Source of the DNA: Lawsonibacter sp.
GTDB taxonomy: Bacteria; Bacillota; Clostridia; Oscillospirales; Oscillospiraceae
NCBI GenBank assembly: GCA_022791995.1
Contig: JAAWAD010000028.1
Location: 1 to 34,388 of the forward strand
Length of the DNA: 34,388 bases
Direction: 5' to 3'
The notes beneath the pieces were generated by a model. That model searched no databases and was not told the DNA's origin. It was given only the letters and a program-made list of their open reading frames with translations. Below are positions 23,371 through 30,719 of the stretch, in pieces. How positions within the stretch are numbered: position 1 is the stretch's first letter; each line of letters starts with the position of its first letter. The translations under genes were made by a program, and so were the position numbers.

Positions 23371-23399
23371 ATTATAGCGCTCTTTGGCGAAAATGACAA
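23371..23399 (-). promoter_or_regulatory. Sigma-A promoter of the cytidylate-kinase-like operon
   Basis: On the minus strand TTGTCA (23399-23394), a 17-nt spacer and TATAAT (23376-23371) form a near-consensus promoter pointing into the GTG-started gene. It should drive the kinase-like, amidotransferase, vanY and channel genes. Confidence 0.85.
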
Positions 23400-23422
23400 T
23401 AAGAAATTCCGCAGAAATGGAT

Positions 23423-23455
23423 GGGCGGACCGGTGTTTTCCAAACCGGCCCGCCC
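23423..23455 (-). terminator. Hairpin terminator after upp
   Basis: GGGCGG (23423-23428) pairs with CCGCCC (23450-23455), with CCGG/CCGG inside and an 11-nt loop. It lies between the upp stop and the next promoter. The following T-run is short (ATTTCT). Confidence 0.55.
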
Positions 23456-23498
23456 GTCTTTATCTTCCGGCTCCCCTTTCGCCCGGGGGAGTCCCCTT

Positions 23499-24134
23499 TT
23501 ACTTCGTGCCGAAAATGCGGTCGCCGGCATCCCCCAGGCCGGGGACAATATAGGCGTGGTCGTTGAGCTTTTCATCCACAGCGGCCACATAGATCTCCAC
23601 GTCGGGGTGGTCCTTCTGGATGCACGCAATGCCCTCGGGGGCGGCCAGAACGTTCATCAGCTTGACGTGCTTGCAGCCATACCCCTTGATAAAGGTGATG
23701 GCCGCGGAGGCCGAGCCGCCGGTGGCCAGCATGGGGTCCAGGACAATCACGTCCCGCTCGGCGATGTCAGCGGGCATCTTGCAGTAGTACTCCACAGGGC
23801 GGTGGGTCTCCGGGTCCCGGTACAGTCCGATGTGGCCCACTTTGGCGGAGGGGATCATCTTCAGAATGCCGTCCACCATCCCCAGCCCCGCCCGGAGGAT
23901 GGGGACCACCGCCAGCTTTTTCCCCGCCAGCGTCTTGAAGGTGCCGGTGGCCACGGGAGTCTTCACCTCAATATCGGTCATGGGCAGGTCCCGGGTGGCC
24001 TCATAGCACTCCAGGGCGGCAATTTCGGAAACGATCTCCCGGAACTCCTTCACGCCGGTGTTCTCGTCCCGGAGGATGGTCAGCTTGTGCTGAAGCAGGG
24101 GGTGGTCCAGAATGTGTACCTTTTCATTATACAT
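23499..24134 (-). CDS. upp: Uracil phosphoribosyltransferase
   Basis: Upp converts uracil and PRPP to UMP in pyrimidine salvage. The 211-residue protein has the family start [20 protein letters not shown], the PRPP-binding loop [18 protein letters not shown], and the C-terminal uracil-binding end [23 protein letters not shown] lies 9 nt before the ATG. It follows tsaB on the same strand across a 56-nt gap holding a palindrome. Confidence 0.97.
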   Translation of the reverse strand: MYNEKVHILDHPLLQHKLTILRDENTGVKEFREIVSEIAALECYEATRDLPMTDIEVKTPVATGTFKTLAGKKLAVVPILRAGLGMVDGILKMIPSAKVGHIGLYRDPETHRPVEYYCKMPADIAERDVIVLDPMLATGGSASAAITFIKGYGCKHVKLMNVLAAPEGIACIQKDHPDVEIYVAAVDEKLNDHAYIVPGLGDAGDRIFGTK

Positions 24135-24165
24135 AGTTACCGTCTCCTTCTGTTTATTGAGAATA

Positions 24166-24189
24166 CCCGCCTGCGCAGGCGGGCGCGCC
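24166..24189. repeat. Palindrome of REP type between tsaB and upp
   Basis: CCCGCCTGC (24166-24174) and GCAGGCGGG (24175-24183) form an 18-bp palindrome with no spacer. On the minus strand it is preceded by TGTAGGGGCGCG, whose TAG is the tsaB stop codon. The layout (TGTAGGGGCG followed by a G+C palindrome) resembles dispersed intergenic repeats I associate with Oscillospiraceae genomes. That comparison is from memory, and only one copy is in this window. Confidence 0.5.
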
Positions 24190-24190
24190 C

Positions 24191-24901
24191 CTACACACGC
24201 CGGCTCTCCTTCTCCAGCCGCTCCCGCTCCGCCTGGGACAGGCGGTGATAGACGGGAACCAGCTGCGCTCCCTTCACCAGGGCGTTCCGGGCCGCCAGCT
24301 CCTCCGCCGCCCGGGCCACGCCCCAGGCGCTCTGCATCCGCAGGTGGCCGGGGGCCAGCTCCAGGCCGGAGACTTGTTCTTTCAGAGTATTATAACACAG
24401 CCCGGCCCCATCTCCAACGACTATTTTTCGATTTTCGTATTTTTTCAGCTCCGCCCCCAGCTCCTCCAGGGAGATGGCCCGGTCCGGCGTCAGACGGCGC
24501 AGGCCCTCCCCCTCCCCCAGAAAGAGGGCGTTGTACACCTGACTGCGTCGGGCGTCCATGACGCACACAATCAGACCGTTCTGAAAGTGGGCCAGCGGCC
24601 AGGCCATGGACTCCAGCGTGGAGCAGGGGGCGCAGTCCGTATCCCCTGGCCAGGCCAGCCCCTTGGCGGCGGCCACACCGATGCGCAGGCCGGTAAAGGA
24701 GCCCGGGCCGGCGGCCACTGCGATTACATCCACCGCCTCCAGGTCCGTTTCGCAGTTTTTCAGCATGTCCCGGACCATGGGCAGCAGGGTGCGGCTGTGG
24801 GTCAGGCCGCTGCACTGGTACGCCTGGGCCAGCAGCGCCCCGTCCCGGCACAGAGCCGCGGAGCAGGCCGCGGCAGAGGACTCCAGGGCTAAAATCAACA
24901 T
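24191..24901 (-). CDS. tsaB: tRNA threonylcarbamoyladenosine protein TsaB
   Basis: TsaB partners TsaD and TsaE in making t6A37 of ANN-decoding tRNAs. The 236-residue protein opens [20 protein letters not shown] and has the inactive ASKHA fold with [34 protein letters not shown] and KGLAW. Length is normal. The ATG lies 16 nt beyond the symporter terminator T-run, so it has no evident promoter of its own. tsaE and tsaD are not adjacent in this window. Confidence 0.95.
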   Translation of the reverse strand: MLILALESSAAACSAALCRDGALLAQAYQCSGLTHSRTLLPMVRDMLKNCETDLEAVDVIAVAAGPGSFTGLRIGVAAAKGLAWPGDTDCAPCSTLESMAWPLAHFQNGLIVCVMDARRSQVYNALFLGEGEGLRRLTPDRAISLEELGAELKKYENRKIVVGDGAGLCYNTLKEQVSGLELAPGHLRMQSAWGVARAAEELAARNALVKGAQLVPVYHRLSQAERERLEKESRRV

Positions 24902-24916
24902 ACGCGCTCCCGCCTT

Positions 24917-24956
24917 TCAAAAAACCTGTGGTATGCTCTTCAGCATACCACAGGTT
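24917..24956 (-). terminator. Strong intrinsic terminator after the symporter gene
   Basis: A perfect 15-bp stem, AACCTGTGGTATGCT (24923-24937) and AGCATACCACAGGTT (24942-24956), has a 4-nt loop and a run of Ts on the minus strand (24924-24919). It sits between the symporter stop and the tsaB ATG. Confidence 0.92.
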
Positions 24957-24982
24957 CTGCATTTTGAAAAGAGGTTTTTCGC

Positions 24983-26566
24983 TTACCCCTGCTTCTCGCC
25001 CAGGGCCTTGCTCTGGCGGACCAGAACCTTCTTCTCATAGCAGGAGAAGGCGTCCTCCACCAGCTGCCGGTCCGGCTTGGGGGTACACAGGGAGACCAGC
25101 GGCACAATCACCAGCCCGGCCAGCATACAGAAGGCGCCGGCGTTGATGGGTGACTGGAGCAGCGTGGGGAAGCTAGAGCGGACAAAGATGTTGGCAATCA
25201 TCACCACCGTGGAGAACAGGAAGCTGGCCCAACAGGCAAGCTTTGTCGCGCCCTTCCAGTACAGGCCGTAGAGGAAGGGGGCCAGGAATGCCCCGGCCAG
25301 AGCCCCCCAGGACACGCCCATCAGCTGGGCGATAAAGGTGACGCTGGAGCGATACTGGATGATCGCCAGCACCACCGAGATGGCAATGAACACCACAATG
25401 AGACAGCGCATGATGAAGACCTGCTGCTTCTCGTCCATCTCTCGGATGACATGCCCCTTCAGCAGATCCAGGGTCAGGGTGGAGCTGGAGGTGAGCACCA
25501 GGGAGGACAGGGTGGACATGGAGGCGGACAGCACCAGAATGACCACCACCGCCAACAGAAGATCGGGCAGACCGGAGAGCATGGCGGGGACCACCGCGTC
25601 AAAGCCGCCCACAGGGGCGCCGGCCTCGGTAACGCCCACCACGTCAGCAAACAGCCGGCCAAAGCCGCCCAGGAAGTAGCACCCGCCGGCCACAATCACA
25701 GCAAAGAGGGTGGAGATGACCGTACCGGTGTCAATGGACTTCTCGCTTTTGATGGCATAGAATTTCTGGACCATCTGGGGCAGGCCCCAGGTGCCCAGAG
25801 AGGTGAGAATCACTACCCCCAGCAGGTTGACTGGGTCAGGGCCGAAGAAGGAGGCGAAGACGCCGGGCGCGCCGGCCACGGGACCCGCTCCGGCCTCAGC
25901 CGGGACCTGGGCCAAGGCCTCCAGAGCGGCCAGAAAGCCCCCCTGGCTGCGGAGTACCGCCCAGATGACGGCGCAGATGCCGAAAATCATGATGATGCCC
26001 TGGATAAAGTCGTTGATGGCGGTGGCCATATAGCCTCCGGCGATGACATAGACACCGGTGAGCACCGCCATCGCCACAACGCAGATGGCATAATCAATGT
26101 CGAAGGCCATGCCGAACAGCCGGGACAGGCCGTTATACAGGCTGGCGGTGTAGGGGATCAGGAAGATGAAAATAATCACCGAGGCGGCGATTTTCAGCGC
26201 CGCTGAGCCGAACCGCTTTCCAAAGAACTCCGGCATGGTGGCCGAGTCCAAGTGCTGCGTCATGATGCGTGTGCGGCGGCCCAGCACCGCCCAGGCCAGC
26301 AGAGAGCCCAGCACCGCGTTGCCCAGCCCCGCCCAGGTGGCGGAGATGCCATACTTCCAGCCAAACTGTCCGGCATAGCCCACGAAGACCACAGCGGAAA
26401 AGTAGGATGTACCATAGGCAAACGCCGTAAGCCAAGGGCCCACCGACCGTCCGCCCAGAACAAATCCGTTGACGTCTGTGGCGTTTTTCCGGCAGTAGAG
26501 CCCGATTCCGACCATCACGCCGAAAAACACCAGCAGCAGAATTGCTTTGATTGCCATTGAAACCAT
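24983..26566 (-). CDS. Sodium:solute symporter (SSS family, PutP-like)
   Basis: The 527-residue protein is a typical SSS transporter with about 13 membrane helices. It starts AIKAILLLVFFGVMVGIGLY and has the conserved segments GGRSVGPWLTAFAYGTSYFS near helix 2, a polytopic middle, and LSASMSTLSSLVLTSSSTLT of the Na+-site helix 8 region. The C-terminal tail is charged. The substrate cannot be read from sequence; PutP-like members move proline or other small amino or organic acids. It is transcribed divergently from the L-serine dehydratase genes. The first ATG (26566) lies close behind AAAGGAG; an ATG three codons on is an alternative. Confidence 0.92.
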   Translation of the reverse strand: MVSMAIKAILLLVFFGVMVGIGLYCRKNATDVNGFVLGGRSVGPWLTAFAYGTSYFSAVVFVGYAGQFGWKYGISATWAGLGNAVLGSLLAWAVLGRRTRIMTQHLDSATMPEFFGKRFGSAALKIAASVIIFIFLIPYTASLYNGLSRLFGMAFDIDYAICVVAMAVLTGVYVIAGGYMATAINDFIQGIIMIFGICAVIWAVLRSQGGFLAALEALAQVPAEAGAGPVAGAPGVFASFFGPDPVNLLGVVILTSLGTWGLPQMVQKFYAIKSEKSIDTGTVISTLFAVIVAGGCYFLGGFGRLFADVVGVTEAGAPVGGFDAVVPAMLSGLPDLLLAVVVILVLSASMSTLSSLVLTSSSTLTLDLLKGHVIREMDEKQQVFIMRCLIVVFIAISVVLAIIQYRSSVTFIAQLMGVSWGALAGAFLAPFLYGLYWKGATKLACWASFLFSTVVMIANIFVRSSFPTLLQSPINAGAFCMLAGLVIVPLVSLCTPKPDRQLVEDAFSCYEKKVLVRQSKALGEKQG

Positions 26567-26614
26567 TCCTCTCCTTTTGCAGCGCCTCCTCGGTTTGACG
26601 CTTTGCTGCGCTAC

Positions 26615-26643
26615 AGTTTAATGCATAGAAGCGATAAAGTCAA
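26615..26643 (-). promoter_or_regulatory. Sigma-A promoter of the symporter gene
   Basis: Minus-strand TTGACT (26643-26638), a 17-nt spacer and TAAACT (26620-26615) lie about 50-75 nt upstream of the symporter start, inside the divergent gap. Confidence 0.75.
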
Positions 26644-26726
26644 GAGTAAAACAAAAAGTTCTTTTTTCCTTCCCCGCCGGCCAGGCGCCGCCAGCACAAA
26701 TTTCAGTGGAATAATTCGCGGTTCTG

Positions 26727-26735
26727 TGGTAAAAT
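26727..26735 (+). promoter_or_regulatory. Possible extended -10 promoter for sdaAB
   Basis: TGGTAAAAT is a TGN-extended -10 box, 24 nt before the sdaAB ATG. No good -35 box lies at the usual distance. This is the best candidate on the plus strand in the divergent gap. Confidence 0.4.
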
Positions 26736-26758
26736 ACCAGAAGAAAGGGGGCAGCGCG

Positions 26759-27418
26759 ATGCACATATTCGACCTGATCGGCCCTGTGATGATTGGACCC
26801 TCCAGCTCTCACACCGCAGGCGCGGCACGGCTGGGATATGTGGCCCGGCAAATCCTGGCGGAACCTCCCCTCCAGGCCGTCATCGGCCTCAGCGGCTCCT
26901 TCGCCCGGACCTTCCGGGGACATGGAACCGACCGCGCCCTGCTGGCCGGCATTCTGGGCCTCCGGCCGGACGACGTCCGGCTCCGGGACTCCATGGCTCT
27001 GGCCGGGCAGGCGGGACTGCGCTATGAATTCCGCTGCCAGGAGCTCCCCGGTGCCCATCCCAACACGGCCCGTATCACTCTGACCGGCTCCGGCGGAACC
27101 ACCGCCGCCATCCAAGGGGCGTCGGTGGGCGGCGGAAACATTCTGATTACTGAGATCAACGGGATGGACGTCCACGTCACAGGACAAAACAACACCCTGA
27201 TCGTCCTCCACCGCGACAGACCGGGGACGATTGCAGCGGTCACCAACTTTGTCTCCTACTCCAGCGTAAACATTGGCAATTTCCGCCTCTCCCGCCCCCA
27301 AAAGGGGGGTGAGGCTGTGATGACCATTGAGGTGGACGGGACGGTGCCCGAGAGCCTGACAGCCAATCTGAGCATCCTGCCCAATGTCATCCATGTCGTG
27401 CTGATCCGTGCTGTCTGA
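26759..27418 (+). CDS. sdaAB: L-serine dehydratase, beta subunit (iron-sulfur type)
   Basis: With SdaAA this forms an oxygen-sensitive [4Fe-4S] enzyme that deaminates L-serine to pyruvate and ammonia. The 219-residue protein starts MHIFDLIGPVMIGPSSSHTA, the family hallmark, and ends in an ACT domain (about 147-219, HRDRPGTIAAVTNFVSYSSV). I start at 26759, 8 nt after AAGGGGG; the open frame upstream of it is non-homologous. sdaAA follows after 15 nt. The split beta-alpha arrangement is the Gram-positive form. Confidence 0.95.
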   Translation: MHIFDLIGPVMIGPSSSHTAGAARLGYVARQILAEPPLQAVIGLSGSFARTFRGHGTDRALLAGILGLRPDDVRLRDSMALAGQAGLRYEFRCQELPGAHPNTARITLTGSGGTTAAIQGASVGGGNILITEINGMDVHVTGQNNTLIVLHRDRPGTIAAVTNFVSYSSVNIGNFRLSRPQKGGEAVMTIEVDGTVPESLTANLSILPNVIHVVLIRAV

Positions 27419-27433
27419 AGGAGGAGAGACGCT

Positions 27434-28333
27434 ATGCTGCACTATCAATCCGTAGAAGCGCTATGCCATGAGGCCGAGCAGGCCGGCTGCACCATCTCCC
27501 GGCTGGTCCTGACCGACCAGGCCAGAGTCCTGGAGCGGGAGGAGCAGTCCCTGTATGACCAGATGTCCGCCCGCCTTCAGATCATGCAGGAGTCGGTGCA
27601 GGCCGGAATGGACCCGGCGCTGCGTTCCACCTCCGGCTTGTCGGGAGGAGACGGGGCAAAAATGCAGCGTTACGCCCAGACCGGCGGAATTGCTGGTTCC
27701 TTTTTGAACCAGGCCATCGCCCGCACGCTGGCCGCCTCTGAGTGCAACGCGGCCATGGGGAAAATCGTGGCCGCCCCCACGGCTGGCTCCTGCGGCATTC
27801 TGCCGGGGACCATCCTGTCCGTCCTTGCGGCGGGACAGTGTACCCAGGAGCAGGCTGTCATGTCCCTGTTCACCGCCGGGGGAATCGGTATGGTTCTGGG
27901 CAGCCAGGCCACCTTAGCCGGGGCTGAGGGGGGCTGTCAGGCGGAGTGCGGCTCAGCGGCCGCTATGGCCGCCGCTGCCCTGGTGGAGCTGCGGGGCGGG
28001 ACCCCCACCCAGTCGGCCCACGCCTGCGCCATGGCCCTGAAAAATCTGCTGGGGCTGGTCTGCGACCCTGTGGCCGGGCTGGTGGAGGTGCCCTGTATCA
28101 AGCGCAACGTGGCCGGTGTGATGGTTGCCCTCTCCGCCGCTGAGATGGCGCTGGCAGGGATTGAGAGCCGAATCCCCGCAGACGAGTGTATCTCCGCCAT
28201 GTATCAGGTGGGAGCCGCCCTGCCCACCGCTCTGCGGGAGACTGCCCAGGGCGGTCTGGCTGCAACCCCCACCGGCAGACGGCTTCAGAAGGAAATTTTT
28301 AGCTCCGAGCCCGACGAAAGGACCGGCACATAA
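27434..28333 (+). CDS. sdaAA: L-serine dehydratase, alpha subunit
   Basis: This catalytic subunit carries the [4Fe-4S] cluster. The 299-residue protein has STSGLSGGDGAKMQRY, the substrate/cluster loop AAPTAGSCGILPG, and the cysteines of GCQAECGSAAAMAA, LLGLVCDPVAGLVEVPC and the following KRNVAG segment. Length is normal. AAGGAGGAG precedes the ATG. It is co-transcribed with sdaAB. Confidence 0.96.
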   Translation: MLHYQSVEALCHEAEQAGCTISRLVLTDQARVLEREEQSLYDQMSARLQIMQESVQAGMDPALRSTSGLSGGDGAKMQRYAQTGGIAGSFLNQAIARTLAASECNAAMGKIVAAPTAGSCGILPGTILSVLAAGQCTQEQAVMSLFTAGGIGMVLGSQATLAGAEGGCQAECGSAAAMAAAALVELRGGTPTQSAHACAMALKNLLGLVCDPVAGLVEVPCIKRNVAGVMVALSAAEMALAGIESRIPADECISAMYQVGAALPTALRETAQGGLAATPTGRRLQKEIFSSEPDERTGT

Positions 28334-28374
28334 AGGCTCTGGCGCTCCATTTTCACAAGAGAGGGTGGTTTGAA

Positions 28375-29076
28375 GTGGACCTGTGGACCTGGACCCTGGA
28401 TCTGGTTTTCCCGCCCAAATGCCCCTTTTGCCAGCAGCTGCTGGAGGACCCCCGCGCCCCGGTCTGCCCCACATGCCAGCCCGTCCTGCCCTGGCTGGAG
28501 GGACCCCGGGCCCGGCGACAGGTTGCATTTACCGACGGGTGCTACTCGCCGCTGGCCTACCGGGACCCGGTGCCCCAGGCCTTCCACCGGTACAAATTTT
28601 CCGGGGTGCGGGCCTGTCAGGCCCCCTTCGGGCTGCTGATGGCCCAGTGCCTCCGGGATCATCTGCCAGAAGAGGCGGAGCTGATTACCTGGGCTCCCCT
28701 GAGCCGGCGGCGGCTGTGGGCCCGAGGCTTTGACCAGGCCCGCCTGCTGGCCCAGATGGTGGGCCGCTCCCTGGACATCCCTGTCCGGCCCACCCTGGTC
28801 AAAACCCGGCACACCCGGCCCCAATCCGGCCTGGACCAGGCAGAGGCCCGCCGGGCCAACGCCCTCGGGGTCTATGCGCCCCGGCGGGGCGCGGACGTCT
28901 CTGGAAAGACGGTGGTCCTGGTGGACGATGTGGTCACCTCTGGCGCCACCCTCAGCGAATGCGCCCAGGTACTGCGGCGGATGGGCGCGGCGGCAGTGTA
29001 CTGCCTCACCCTGGCTCAGGCCCGGCCGGACAGCCGGGCGGAGGCTTTCCCGGCAGCGCAGGGAGTCCAATTATGA
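28375..29076 (+). CDS. comF: ComF-family phosphoribosyltransferase-like protein
   Basis: ComF-family proteins assist uptake of transforming DNA in competent bacteria, and many lineages keep them with unclear roles. The 233-residue protein has an N-terminal zinc finger (CPFCQQLLEDPRAPVCPTC, about 16-34), the segment YKFSGVRACQAPFG, the double motif RRRLWARGFDQARLLA, and the PRPP-type loop VVLVDDVVTSGATLSEC near the C-terminus. The start is a GTG at 28375 behind GAGAGGG. It begins 41 nt after sdaAA, probably on the same transcript. No other competence gene is in the window. Confidence 0.92.
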   Translation: MDLWTWTLDLVFPPKCPFCQQLLEDPRAPVCPTCQPVLPWLEGPRARRQVAFTDGCYSPLAYRDPVPQAFHRYKFSGVRACQAPFGLLMAQCLRDHLPEEAELITWAPLSRRRLWARGFDQARLLAQMVGRSLDIPVRPTLVKTRHTRPQSGLDQAEARRANALGVYAPRRGADVSGKTVVLVDDVVTSGATLSECAQVLRRMGAAAVYCLTLAQARPDSRAEAFPAAQGVQL

Positions 29077-29103
29077 AAAAAGTTTGAACCATGAAAAAAA
29101 TGG

Positions 29104-29132
29104 TTGAAATGTGACCTGCCAGCGGATATAAT
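29104..29132 (+). promoter_or_regulatory. Sigma-A promoter of mreB
   Basis: TTGAAA (29104-29109), a 17-nt spacer and TATAAT (29127-29132) form a near-perfect housekeeping promoter about 110 nt upstream of mreB. A small inverted repeat AACCAT (29087-29092) / ATGGTT (29100-29105) around an A-run overlaps the edge of the -35 box and could be an operator or just AT-rich sequence. Confidence 0.88.
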
Positions 29133-29241
29133 GTAGGATGAATGATTGGGACATGCCCGATCTCTGAACAAAACAACGGCCCGCTCCGGCGCGGCCTCAC
29201 ATCACGCGCTGGCAACAGCAGAGAATATAAGGGGAACGACT

Positions 29242-30270
29242 ATGAGCTTTTTTAGCAAAGATATTGCCATCGACCTGGGTACCGCCTCCGTTCTGGTCTA
29301 TATCCGAAACAAGGGTGTGGTCCTTCAGGAGCCCTCTGTCGTGGCCATGGACAAGAATACCGGCAAGCTGCTGAAGGTTGGCTGCGAGGCCCAGGCCATG
29401 CTGGGCAAGACGCCGGGCAACATTGTGGCCATGCGCCCCCTGCGCGAGGGGGTCATCTCCGATTACGACATGACCGAGCGGATGCTGAAGGAGTTTTTGC
29501 GGAAGGTGACCACCTTCTCCCTCTTCAAGCCCCGCCTGCTCATCTGCGTCCCCTCGGGCATCACTGAGGTGGAGGAGCGCGCCGTGGTGGACGCCGGCAT
29601 CCAGGCCGGGGCCCGGCGGGCTTACCTGATTGAAGAGCCGGTGGCTGCCGCCATCGGCGCAGGCATCGACATCACCAAGCCCGACGGGCACATGGTGGTG
29701 GACATCGGCGGCGGCACCGCCGACATCGCCGTCATCTCCCTGGGCGGGGTGGTCCAGTCCGCCTCCATCAAGGTTGCCGGGGACAAGTTTGACGAGGCGG
29801 TGGTGAAATACGTCCGCAACAAGCACAAGGTCCTCATCGGCGAGCGTACCGCCGAGGAGATGAAGATGACCATCGGCTGCGTCTTCCCCCGGCCGGAGGA
29901 GATCACCATGGAGGTGAAGGGCCGCTGTCTCACCACCGGTCTGCCCCGGGTGTTCTCCGTGTCCTCCAGCGAGATGATCGAGGCTTTCGAAGAACCCTCC
30001 ACCCGCATTCTGGAGGCTGTTCACGCCGTGCTGGAGCGCACCCCGCCGGAGCTGGTGGCCGATGTGTCCACCAACGGTATTGTCATGACCGGCGGCGGCT
30101 CTCTGGTCTGGGGCTTCGACAAGCTGATCGAATCCCACACCGGCATCGAGACCCATGTGGCCGACGACGCCATCTCCTGCGTGGCCTTCGGCACCGGCAA
30201 GAGTCTGGAGAATCTGGACAGCATGACCGAGGGCACCCTGAACCTGGCCCGTATTCAACAGATGAACTGA
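29242..30270 (+). CDS. mreB: Actin-like cell-shape protein MreB (MreB/Mbl family)
   Basis: MreB filaments guide the lateral wall-synthesis machinery of rod-shaped cells. The 342-residue protein starts MSFFSKDIAIDLGTASVLVY (phosphate 1 loop). It has phosphate 2 in MVVDIGGGTADIAVISLGG, the adenosine motif MTGGGSLVWGFDKLI, and RPLREGVISDYDMTERMLKE. I start at 29242 because homologues do and AAGGGG precedes it. mreC and mreD do not follow, unlike the usual mreBCD operon, so this may be the Mbl-like or stand-alone paralogue. Confidence 0.94.
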   Translation: MSFFSKDIAIDLGTASVLVYIRNKGVVLQEPSVVAMDKNTGKLLKVGCEAQAMLGKTPGNIVAMRPLREGVISDYDMTERMLKEFLRKVTTFSLFKPRLLICVPSGITEVEERAVVDAGIQAGARRAYLIEEPVAAAIGAGIDITKPDGHMVVDIGGGTADIAVISLGGVVQSASIKVAGDKFDEAVVKYVRNKHKVLIGERTAEEMKMTIGCVFPRPEEITMEVKGRCLTTGLPRVFSVSSSEMIEAFEEPSTRILEAVHAVLERTPPELVADVSTNGIVMTGGGSLVWGFDKLIESHTGIETHVADDAISCVAFGTGKSLENLDSMTEGTLNLARIQQMN

Positions 30271-30273
30271 CCG

Positions 30274-30311
30274 GCCTCCCGCCCCCGGAACCGTCCCTTC
30301 CTTCGGGAGGC
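30274..30311 (+). terminator. Weak hairpin after mreB
   Basis: GCCTCCCG (30274-30281) pairs with CGGGAGGC (30304-30311) across a 22-nt loop, just after the mreB stop. No T-run follows, so read-through into the regulator gene is likely. Confidence 0.35.
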
Positions 30312-30335
30312 AGGCATCGGAAGGAGAGGAAGAGC

Positions 30336-30719
30336 GTGGCTCTGCATCAATCGGGAGAAGACTATCTGGAGACCATCCTGATCCTACAGCAGGAAAAGGG
30401 CTATGTGCGCTCCATCGACGTGGCCCAGCACCTGGGCTTTACCAAGCCCTCCATCAGCCGGGCCATGTCCATCCTGAAGGCCAGCGGATACATCGTGATG
30501 GAAAAGGACGGCCGGCTGGAGCTCACCGCCGAAGGGGAAGCGGTGGCCCAGCGCATCTATGAGCGGCACCGCTTTCTCACCCAGTGGCTGGTCCAGTTGG
30601 GCGTGTCCCCCGGCGTGGCTGAGGAGGACGCCTGCAAAATTGAACACAACATCAGCGACGAGACCTTCCAGTGCCTGAAGCGCCACGCCGGCAGGGCATT
30701 TGAGCAGGAGGCGCCATGA
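30336..30719 (+). CDS. DtxR/MntR-family metal-dependent transcriptional regulator
   Basis: The 127-residue protein has the winged-helix domain (SGEDYLETILILQQEKGYVR, HLGFTKPSISRAMSILKASG) and the short metal-binding/dimer domain, without the SH3-like tail of DtxR. Aligning with Bacillus MntR gives metal ligands D9, E12, H78, E103 and H104; the position of MntR E99 is C100, as in iron-sensing DtxR (C102). So metal choice between Mn and Fe is not clear. The start is a GTG at 30336 behind GGAGAGG. Its stop overlaps the mscS start (ATGA), so the pair is coupled. Confidence 0.92.
   Translation: MALHQSGEDYLETILILQQEKGYVRSIDVAQHLGFTKPSISRAMSILKASGYIVMEKDGRLELTAEGEAVAQRIYERHRFLTQWLVQLGVSPGVAEEDACKIEHNISDETFQCLKRHAGRAFEQEAP

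Noticed and set aside
21953-23377. A 474-codon plus-strand open frame
   Set aside because: Antisense to the amidotransferase and kinase-like genes and overlaps their promoter.
26603-26758. The upstream in-frame extension of sdaAB
   Set aside because: The family starts at the MHIFDLIGP segment, which has its own ribosome binding site; the extension covers the promoter region.
29197-30258. A 353-codon minus-strand open frame
   Set aside because: Antisense to mreB.
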